Of a stretch of DNA of 43,253 nt, positions 37,367-43,253 are shown piece by piece; position 1 is the stretch's first letter, and each line of letters starts with the position of its first letter. The translations under genes and the position numbers were made by a program. This stretch comes from DATJLQ01 sp035509415 (GTDB lineage Bacteria > Pseudomonadota > Alphaproteobacteria > JACZXZ01). The notes beneath the pieces are model-generated. The model searched no databases. It saw nothing but the letters and a program-made list of their open reading frames with translations, and was not told the origin of the DNA. The DNA lies in the NCBI GenBank assembly GCA_035509415.1, contig DATJLQ010000184.1:1-43253 (forward strand), read 5' to 3'.

Positions 37367-38713
37367 TCAGAGGGAATCGAGGAAGGCGATGAGCGCCTTG
37401 CGCTCGTCCCGGGTCATGTCGCGGAACGCCTCCTTCGACGCCGCCGCCTCGCCGCCATGCCACAGGATCGCCTCGGCGAGCGTGCGCGCGCGCCCGTCAT
37501 GGAGGAGGGTGCGTTGGCCGTTGACGGCGGGAATGAGCCCGATGCCCCAAAGCGGTGCGGTGCGCCAGTCGCGCCCGCTCGCGGCGTAATCGGGGCGGCC
37601 GTCGGCGAGCCCCGGCCCCATGTCGTGGAGCAGCAAATCCGTATAGGGATGGATCGCCTGCTTCCTGAGGCCGAGCTCGCTGTCGTCCGCGGTCTCGAGG
37701 CGCGGCCGGTGGCAGGCGATGCAGCCCGCGCTGCCGAACAGGGTCGCGCCGCGCCGCACCTCGGGATCGTTCGCGTCGCGTTGGGGCGGGGGTGCCAGCT
37801 CGGCGACATAGGCCGCGACCGCATCGACGAAATCGCGCCCAATCTTCGGATGGCGCGGCGCGGCGTCCGCCGCCGCCCGGCACGCGGTCTCGACCGCCGT
37901 GCAGTCGTCGGTCGGGTAAAGCGGGTTGGTGAGGCCGAGATCGAGGTTGAAGGCGGCCGCGATCTGCTGCACGAGGCTCGGCTCGTTCGCTTTCCAGCCG
38001 AAGCGCCCGAGGCGCATCGCGCGAGCCTCCACGTCCCACACATAGTTCGGGCGCCCATGCACGAGCCCGCCCTTGGCCTCCTCGCGCGCGAGGGCCTCGA
38101 TATTCTTGGCCGGCACCGCTTCCAAGAGCCCGAGGCCGACGAGGGCAGGTGCTACGCGCGCCGATACCATGGCGTCGGACGCGAGCGGGCCGAACGCCAT
38201 GTGCGAGTAATGGATCTCGGGCTTCCGCAGCGTGTAGGGCTCGCCGTCGGCGTAATGGCCCTCGATCTCCCTGTAGGTCACGGTCGCGAAGCCCTCGGGC
38301 GGAACGCCGGGCACGGCGTTGCGGTCGAGCTGATAGCCGTAGACGGGATCGGGCCGCGGCCCGCCATGGGGCCCCTCGCCCGGCGCCGACAAGCGCAGGA
38401 TCATCGAGACCATCGGGAAGTCCGGGCCCGCCGGCGGTGCGCCGCGCCCGGCGCGTGTGTGGCAGCCGTCGCAGGAGAGCCGGCTGAAGAGCGGCCCGAG
38501 TCCGTCGAAGCCCGGCTCCGGACCGGGGGCGATCGCCCAATCGCGCAGGAAGAGCGCGCGGCCGAGATTGAACGGCGCTTTGGGATTGGCACTTTGCGGG
38601 CTCAGCGGGTGCAGGAACGCGTCCTGCGGCGCCGTCCCGGTTTCGGCGCGCGCAAGGGGTGCCGTGAGGAGGGCGGCGCACGCGATCGCGATCGTGAGAC
38701 GCCGCGTTGCCAT
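37367..38713 (-). CDS. Di-heme oxidoreductase-like protein (DUF1111 type), secreted
   Basis: 448 residues, ATG 38713. Signal peptide MATRRLTIAIACAALLTAPL with cleavage after ARA. Two heme-c motifs: LSCDGCHTRAGRG near residue 80 and GCIACHRPRLETADD in the C-terminal third. LFSRLSCDGCHTR and LLHDGRARTLAEAILWHGGE are hallmarks of the putative thiol/di-heme oxidoreductase (DUF1111) family, related in layout to di-heme peroxidases. It acts in the periplasm. The upstream frame to 39139 belongs to the DUF1489 gene's antisense. It follows DUF1489 by 2 bases. Physiological substrate unknown; iron or zinc-uptake contexts are common for the family. Confidence 0.85.
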   Translation of the reverse strand: MATRRLTIAIACAALLTAPLARAETGTAPQDAFLHPLSPQSANPKAPFNLGRALFLRDWAIAPGPEPGFDGLGPLFSRLSCDGCHTRAGRGAPPAGPDFPMVSMILRLSAPGEGPHGGPRPDPVYGYQLDRNAVPGVPPEGFATVTYREIEGHYADGEPYTLRKPEIHYSHMAFGPLASDAMVSARVAPALVGLGLLEAVPAKNIEALAREEAKGGLVHGRPNYVWDVEARAMRLGRFGWKANEPSLVQQIAAAFNLDLGLTNPLYPTDDCTAVETACRAAADAAPRHPKIGRDFVDAVAAYVAELAPPPQRDANDPEVRRGATLFGSAGCIACHRPRLETADDSELGLRKQAIHPYTDLLLHDMGPGLADGRPDYAASGRDWRTAPLWGIGLIPAVNGQRTLLHDGRARTLAEAILWHGGEAAASKEAFRDMTRDERKALIAFLDSL

Positions 38714-38715
38714 CG

Positions 38716-39162
38716 TCACAGGAGCCCGAGCTCGCGTAGCTCGGCCGCGAGCTTCGCCGGCAGCTCGTCGTCGCCCTTGCGTCCCTTGGGCAGCTTCGGC
38801 AAATCCGGCGGCGCGTCCGCGGGATCGAGATAGCGCCAGCCTTGGAACGGGCGCCAGGGCGCGAGGCGCGTCTTGACGAGCTTGGGCGAAAGCTCGATGG
38901 CGCAGGCGCGCGTGCCGTCCCTGGTGCGCGTCTCCTTGAGGCCGAGGATGCGCTGACGCACGCGCACATAGCCCTTGATCACCCAATAGAGCGAGCCGTC
39001 GTCGAGCACGTCGCCCTTGCGCTTCGGCGTCATGCGCGTCACGTGGCGCAAGCGCGCCTTCTTGTCGCGTTTCCGCAGCTGCGCGAGACGGCGCTTCTGC
39101 CAATCGGCAAGTTCGTCGATGGTCGAGATTCCGACGCACAGCTTGACGATATGGAGCGTCAT
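38716..39162 (-). CDS. DUF1489 family protein
   Basis: 148 residues, ATG 39162 overlapping the HMG-CoA lyase stop (ATGA). MTLHIVKLCVGISTIDELAD and KRKGDVLDDGSLYWVIKGYV, then VRQRILGLKETRTRDGTRAC and the end PFQGWRYLDPADAPPDLPKL are the DUF1489 pattern, which is practically confined to Alphaproteobacteria. Function unknown. Its coupling to HMG-CoA lyase may be incidental. Confidence 0.88.
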   Translation of the reverse strand: MTLHIVKLCVGISTIDELADWQKRRLAQLRKRDKKARLRHVTRMTPKRKGDVLDDGSLYWVIKGYVRVRQRILGLKETRTRDGTRACAIELSPKLVKTRLAPWRPFQGWRYLDPADAPPDLPKLPKGRKGDDELPAKLAAELRELGLL

Positions 39163-40067
39163 GCCGCGTCCGACCCCGCGAGCGCTTGCGACACTTTCGA
39201 GGCCGGCGCCTTGCCGAGCGCGCGGCAGATGAAGCGCCCCGCTTCCGCGAGCGGCGTCAGCGCGACCCCGGTTTCGATGCCGAGCCCGTCGAGCATGTAG
39301 AGCACGTCCTCGCTCGCGACGTTGCCGGACGCCCCCTTGGCATAAGGGCAGCCGCCGAGTCCGGCGACCGAGCTGTCGACGGTCGCGATGCCGCGCTCGA
39401 GCGAGGCGAGGATGTTGGCGAGCGCCTGGCCGTAGGTGTCGTGGAAATGGACCGCGAGCTTTTCGCGCGGGACCTTCTCCGCGACCGCCTCGATCATCGC
39501 CTGCGCCTTGGCGGGCGTGCCGACGCCGATCGTGTCGCCGAGCGAGATTTCGTAGCAGCCCATGGCGAGGAGGCGCTCGGCGACGTTGGCGACGGCGGCC
39601 GGTGCCACGGTTCCCTCATAGGGGCAGCCGAGCGCGCAGGAGATGTAGCCGCGCACGGCGACGTCGTCGCGCCGCGCCGCTTCCGTCACGGGCGTGAAGC
39701 GCGCGAGGCTTTCCTCGATCGAGCAATTGATGTTGCGCTTGGAGAAGCTCTCCGACGCCGCGCCGAAGATCGCGATTTCGCCCACCCCCGCCGCGCGCGC
39801 CGCCTCGTAGCCCTTCATGTTGGGGACCAGCACGGGATAGGAGATTCCGGGCTTGCGCGCGAGCCGGGCCAAGACCTCGGCCGTGTCGGCCATTTGGGGC
39901 ACCCATTTGGGCGAGACGAAGCTTCCTGCCTCGATCGCGCGCAAACCCGCCGCGGCGAGGCGCTCGATGAGCTCGACCTTGAGCGCCGCGGCGAGCGTCT
40001 TCGCCTCGTTCTGGAGCCCGTCGCGCGGACCCACTTCGACCATCTTCACGCGCTTCGGGAGCGTCAT
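39159..40067 (-). CDS. mvaB: Hydroxymethylglutaryl-CoA lyase
   Basis: 302 residues, ATG 40067. VKMVEVGPRDGLQNEAKTLA is the TIM-barrel start with catalytic Arg/Asp. EAGSFVSPKWVPQMADTAEV, SISLGDTIGVGTP-type (here YEISLGDTIGVGTPAKAQAM) with metal ligands, LAVHFHDTYGQALANILASL (HxH) and SSVAGLGGCPYAKGASGNVA with the signature Cys. It splits HMG-CoA into acetoacetate and acetyl-CoA, the last step of leucine degradation. It overlaps the MCC biotin subunit stop and the DUF1489 start, so translation is coupled throughout. Longer upstream frame rejected. Confidence 0.93.
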   Translation of the reverse strand: MTLPKRVKMVEVGPRDGLQNEAKTLAAALKVELIERLAAAGLRAIEAGSFVSPKWVPQMADTAEVLARLARKPGISYPVLVPNMKGYEAARAAGVGEIAIFGAASESFSKRNINCSIEESLARFTPVTEAARRDDVAVRGYISCALGCPYEGTVAPAAVANVAERLLAMGCYEISLGDTIGVGTPAKAQAMIEAVAEKVPREKLAVHFHDTYGQALANILASLERGIATVDSSVAGLGGCPYAKGASGNVASEDVLYMLDGLGIETGVALTPLAEAGRFICRALGKAPASKVSQALAGSDAA

Positions 40068-42127
40068 GGGCCGATCTCCTCCGGTGCCGTCTCGCCCTCG
40101 ACGCGGAACGCGATCAGCTCGGCGCCCTCCTCGACTTGCGATCCGGGCGCGAACTTGACCTTCTCCACCGTGCCGTCGGCGGGTGCGCGGATGGTATGCT
40201 CCATCTTCATCGCCTCCAAGATGAGAAGCGGCGTCCCACGCGCGACGCGCGCGCCCTCGGCCACCAGAACGTCGACGACCTTCCCGGGCATGGGCGCCCT
40301 TAGGCTCCCGCCCTCGGCTTCCGCCTCGGCCGCGACCGCGAGCGGATCGAGGATCGCGAAGCGATGGCTCTTGCCCTCCGCGAAGATCGCGATCTCGCGC
40401 TCCGTGCGCACCGCGCGCGCGACCGTGCGCGTCCCCGCGATTTCGGCCTCGATCGTGCGCTCGCCCGCGAAAGCGCGTGCGACCTCGAGCGCACCCCCCG
40501 GCAGCTCCACGACATAATGCCCGGGACGCGCGCGGACAACCGCATCGATGCGCCGCGTGCCGTCCTGGAGATGGACGGCGTGGCGCCCATCCTGGTTGAG
40601 CCGGAACCCGTCGCCGAAGGCCCAGGGCGAGCGCGGGTCGGCACTCCCCGCGAAAGTGCCGTCGGTTTGCCGCTCGCCCGCGCGCCAAAGCGCCGATTGG
40701 GCCGCGCGCGCGCGCTCGAGCACGAGCGCCAGGCAGGCGAGCGCCGCGATCCGGTCCGGTGCCGGGCGCGCGTCGGGCAATAGATCGGCCCGGTGGCGCT
40801 CGATGAAGCCGGTGTCGATCTCGGCGGCGGCGAAAGCGGGATGGGCCGCGACGGCCCCGAGAAACGCGAGATTGGTCGCAACGCCCGCGATCTCGCACGC
40901 GCCGAGGGCGTCCACCAGCCGCTGGCGCGCCGCCTCGCGCGTCTCGTCCCAGACGATGAGCTTCGCGAGCATGGGATCGTAATGGACCGAGACCTTGTCG
41001 CCCTCCTCCACGCCCGTGTCGATCCGCAGATGGCGCCCCTCGGCGGGGAATTGGAGATGGGCGAGCGTGCCGGTCGCGGGCAGGAAATCGCGCGCCGGGT
41101 CCTCGGCATAGAGGCGCGCCTCGAAGGCGTGGCCCGAGATCGCGAGCCGGTCTTGCGCCAAGGGCAGCGTCTCTCCCGCGGCGACGCGCAATTGCCATTC
41201 GACCAGATCCTGCCCGGTGATCATTTCGGTGACCGGATGCTCGACCTGGAGGCGCGTATTCATCTCCATGAAGTGGAAGGTGCCGTCCGCCGCGACGATG
41301 AACTCGACCGTGCCCGCGCCCTCGTAGCCGATGGCACGCGCGGCCGTGAGCGCCGCCTCGCCCATCCGGGCGCGCTGCGCAGAGTCGAGCCCGGGGGCGG
41401 GCGCCTCCTCGATCACCTTCTGGTGACGCCGCTGGATCGAGCAGTCGCGCTCGAAGAGATGCACCGCGTTGCCGTGCCGGTCGCAGAAGATCTGGATTTC
41501 GATGTGGCGCGGCCGCTCGAGATATTTCTCGAGGAGCAGCTTGCCGTCGCCGAACGCGGATTCCGCCTCGCGCCGCGCGGACGCGAGGGCGGCGCCGAGC
41601 TCGCTAGGCCCGGTTGCGACGCGCATGCCCTTCCCACCCCCGCCCGCCGACGCCTTGACCAGCACGGGATAACCGATGCGCGCCGCCTCGGCCGCGAGCG
41701 TCGCCTCGTCCTGGGCCTCGCCATGATAACCCGCGACGATCGGAACCCCCGCCCGCTCCATGAGCCGCTTCGCCTCGCTCTTCGAGCCCATGGAACGGAT
41801 CGCGGCCGCAGGCGGCCCCACGAAAACGAGCCCCGCGCGCGTGCATGCCTCGGCGAAGCCCGCATTCTCGGACAGGAACCCGTAGCCCGGATGGATCGCC
41901 TCGCAGCCGGTGAGCTGCGCCGCGGCGACGATCGCGCGGCCATTGAGGTAGCTCGCCTTGGCCGGCGCCGGCCCGATCGCGACCGCCTCGTCCGCAAGGC
42001 GCACGTGACGCGCACTCGCATCCGCCTCGGAATGGACCGCGACGGTGCGAATCCCGAGCCGCCGTGCCGTGCGCGCGATCCGGCACGCAATCTCGCCGCG
42101 GTTGGCGATCAGGATTTTCGAGAACAT
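40064..42127 (-). CDS. mccA: Methylcrotonyl-CoA carboxylase, biotin-containing subunit
   Basis: 687 residues, ATG 42127 (MFSKILIANRGEIACRIART). Biotin carboxylase domain: KASAGGGGKGMRVATGP (ATP grasp glycine loop), FMEMNTRLQVEHPVTEMITG (active-site block). A middle BT-like domain leads to the C-terminal biotinyl domain with EAMKMEH, where Lys is biotinylated. Carboxylates biotin with ATP and bicarbonate for the carboxyltransferase subunit. Placement beside HMG-CoA lyase and the mccB end makes methylcrotonyl-CoA the likely substrate rather than propionyl-CoA. Its stop overlaps the lyase start (ATGA). Confidence 0.92.
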   Translation of the reverse strand: MFSKILIANRGEIACRIARTARRLGIRTVAVHSEADASARHVRLADEAVAIGPAPAKASYLNGRAIVAAAQLTGCEAIHPGYGFLSENAGFAEACTRAGLVFVGPPAAAIRSMGSKSEAKRLMERAGVPIVAGYHGEAQDEATLAAEAARIGYPVLVKASAGGGGKGMRVATGPSELGAALASARREAESAFGDGKLLLEKYLERPRHIEIQIFCDRHGNAVHLFERDCSIQRRHQKVIEEAPAPGLDSAQRARMGEAALTAARAIGYEGAGTVEFIVAADGTFHFMEMNTRLQVEHPVTEMITGQDLVEWQLRVAAGETLPLAQDRLAISGHAFEARLYAEDPARDFLPATGTLAHLQFPAEGRHLRIDTGVEEGDKVSVHYDPMLAKLIVWDETREAARQRLVDALGACEIAGVATNLAFLGAVAAHPAFAAAEIDTGFIERHRADLLPDARPAPDRIAALACLALVLERARAAQSALWRAGERQTDGTFAGSADPRSPWAFGDGFRLNQDGRHAVHLQDGTRRIDAVVRARPGHYVVELPGGALEVARAFAGERTIEAEIAGTRTVARAVRTEREIAIFAEGKSHRFAILDPLAVAAEAEAEGGSLRAPMPGKVVDVLVAEGARVARGTPLLILEAMKMEHTIRAPADGTVEKVKFAPGSQVEEGAELIAFRVEGETAPEEIGP

Positions 42128-42138
42128 GCGCGACACCC

Positions 42139-43053
42139 CTAGCGATGCCGGTCGCGCCGGTCGCGCGTGTAGGCGATGATCTCGGAGAAGCCGAACAGCA
42201 GCAGCAGGATGCCGGACACGATCTCGGCCGCGGTCACGAGACGCGCGAGGGCCGCGACCGGCACGATGTCGCCATAGCCGACGGTCGAGAGGGTGACGAT
42301 CGAGAAATAGAGCGACTCCGCGAAGGTGATCTTGCGCAGGACGCCGTCGATGCGGAACAGCGCCTCGGGCGAGGCGCGGTCGAGGATGCGGTAGATCGAG
42401 CCGAACGCGATCACGAGTAGCGAGTAGAAGGTGAAGAACGCGAAGGCCGGTGCCGCGAGCCCGGTGATGCGCTCGAAGAACTCCTCGAACAGCAAGCCGG
42501 TGTCGAGAAGGAAGGTCGAGACGTCGCGCGAGACGAACAGCACGATGGCCGAGATCGCGAGCATCGCGACGACGAGTGCCGCATCGCTCCCGACCGGCCC
42601 CGGCGCGTGCGCGGCGACGATGAAGCTCAAGGCGCCCACGGCGAACACGGGCACCAACCACAGGAGCACGCGGCCAAGCTTGCGCTCGGGCTTGGCACTT
42701 TCTGCCGTCACGATCGCGCGGATCTCGACGCGCCGCAGCCAGGCGCCGAGAAGGAACGCGAGGATCGGCAGCGTGAAGCACAAAAGCACGGCCTCGAAAT
42801 GGGCGCGCGCGAAGTTGGCCTCGACGAAATAGAGGAAAATGCAGGCGTAGATCGCGATCGAGTTGGCGAAGGCGATGGTGACGAAGCGGCTCCCCGGGAA
42901 CATCAAGTAGAAGGCCGTGACGCCGGCGACCACGCTCGCCAGCATGACGACGACGAAGCCGTTGACCACGTCGACCACGGCGAAGCTGATGAGCAGAATG
43001 AGCGCCGCGCTGAACGCGATCGCTTTCGCGAGATGGGGCCCGGTGCGCGCCAT
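42139..43053 (-). CDS. Potassium-channel-like ion channel protein
   Basis: 304 residues, ATG 43053. About seven hydrophobic segments; the last pair flank the selectivity filter STVGYGDIVPVAALARLVTA (the K+ signature T-V-G-Y-G-D). FAESLYFSIVTLSTVGYGD is the pore helix with filter. There is no cytoplasmic RCK domain visible: the protein stops soon after the last helix (YTRDRRDRHR). Two-TM/KcsA-type pore module preceded by extra TMs. Odd: it sits between the two MCC subunit genes, with 11 bases before mccA and none after mccB. A GTG at 43062 (overlapping the mccB stop) is an alternative start. Confidence 0.85.
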   Translation of the reverse strand: MARTGPHLAKAIAFSAALILLISFAVVDVVNGFVVVMLASVVAGVTAFYLMFPGSRFVTIAFANSIAIYACIFLYFVEANFARAHFEAVLLCFTLPILAFLLGAWLRRVEIRAIVTAESAKPERKLGRVLLWLVPVFAVGALSFIVAAHAPGPVGSDAALVVAMLAISAIVLFVSRDVSTFLLDTGLLFEEFFERITGLAAPAFAFFTFYSLLVIAFGSIYRILDRASPEALFRIDGVLRKITFAESLYFSIVTLSTVGYGDIVPVAALARLVTAAEIVSGILLLLFGFSEIIAYTRDRRDRHR

Positions 43054-43061
43054 GCCCGGCA

Positions 43062-43253
43062 CTACATGCGGAAGACGCCGAAGCGCGTGGGCTCGATCGG
43101 CGCGTTGAGCGCCGCCGAGAGCGAGAGGCCGAGCACGCGGCGCGTGTCCTTGGGATCGATGATGCCGTCGTCCCAGAGGCGCGCGCTGGCGTAATAGGGA
43201 TGGCCGCGCGCCTCGTACTGGTCGCGGATCGGCTGCTTGAACGCCTCTTCCTC
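43062..43253 (-). CDS. mccB: Methylcrotonyl-CoA carboxylase carboxyltransferase subunit (C-terminal end)
   Basis: The last 63 codons of a gene entering from the right edge: EEEAFKQPIRDQYEARGHPY, then YASARLWDDGIIDPKDTRRV, LGLSLSAALNAPIEPTRFGV and FRM at the stop (TAG 43062-43064). The ARLWDDGIIDP block is the C-terminal signature of acyl-CoA carboxyltransferase beta subunits, and RFGVFRM is the usual end of MccB. Partner of the biotin subunit at 40064; together they carboxylate 3-methylcrotonyl-CoA in leucine degradation. Confidence 0.92.
   Translation of the reverse strand, partial: EEEAFKQPIRDQYEARGHPYYASARLWDDGIIDPKDTRRVLGLSLSAALNAPIEPTRFGVFRM

Overview
The window is GC-rich, densely packed bacterial DNA, most consistent with an alphaproteobacterium, perhaps of Rhodospirillales type. 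The main clues are a DUF1489 gene, a leucine-degradation (methylcrotonyl-CoA carboxylase) cluster, ATGA-overlapping operons and scattered palindromic intergenic repeats. No rRNA, tRNA or CRISPR array was seen.

Positions 1-10970 (all minus strand) form an exopolysaccharide / O-antigen type cluster. It holds an O-antigen ligase/polymerase-like protein, a Wzz-tyrosine autokinase, a small membrane-anchored protein, two SAM methyltransferases, an AsnB-type amidotransferase, two glycosyltransferases and a DUF218 protein. A 26-codon ORF at 5742-5822 looks like the left-over start of a second asnB. Divergently (plus strand) lie an outer-membrane beta-barrel protein and a small secreted protein.

Positions 13354-21263 are the most interesting part: an apparent lasso-peptide (RiPP) cluster. 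A plus-strand operon behind a clear TTGAAT-N17-TAGGAT promoter encodes an HPr-kinase-like protein, a sulfotransferase, a PqqD-like RRE (B1), a transglutaminase-like leader protease (B2) and two 2-oxoglutarate/Fe(II) oxygenases. A second, Stf0-like sulfotransferase lies on the minus strand, followed by an asparagine-synthetase-like lasso cyclase on the plus strand. Convergent with the cyclase is a 61-codon minus-strand ORF that fits a precursor: a WxxP leader motif, then a 19-residue Pro-rich core with Gly1, Glu9 and C-terminal Tyr-Ser. Phosphorylation of the terminal Ser, sulfation and hydroxylation on one lasso scaffold would be an unusual combination.

Positions 21734-24972 carry three tandem phage-tail-collar (microcystin-dependent-protein-like) genes, a GNAT acetyltransferase, a DUF6916-like protein and an Asp/Asn beta-hydroxylase-like protein. 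Next come two palindromic repeats, a TerB-like protein and an L-2-hydroxyglutarate-oxidase-like flavoprotein.

Positions 27262-29666 hold a palindromic operator/promoter followed by a threefold repeated module. Each module has a short ORF or remnant ending in a GYDDYKAGKITGTAH-like tail, then a paralogous small membrane-anchored protein. A 62-bp stretch is identical between modules 1 and 3.

Positions 29668-33224 encode an MFS transporter, a small unrecognised protein and an acyl-CoA synthetase. Positions about 33240-35130 are visibly AT-richer: a frameshifted hypothetical gene and an mqsRA toxin-antitoxin pair with its own operator, so probably an acquired islet. Positions 35149-43253 are ordinary chromosome: nucleoside hydrolase, MarC protein, a small secreted protein, a di-heme CxxCH oxidoreductase, DUF1489, HMG-CoA lyase, MCC biotin subunit, a K+-channel-like protein and the end of the MCC carboxyltransferase subunit.
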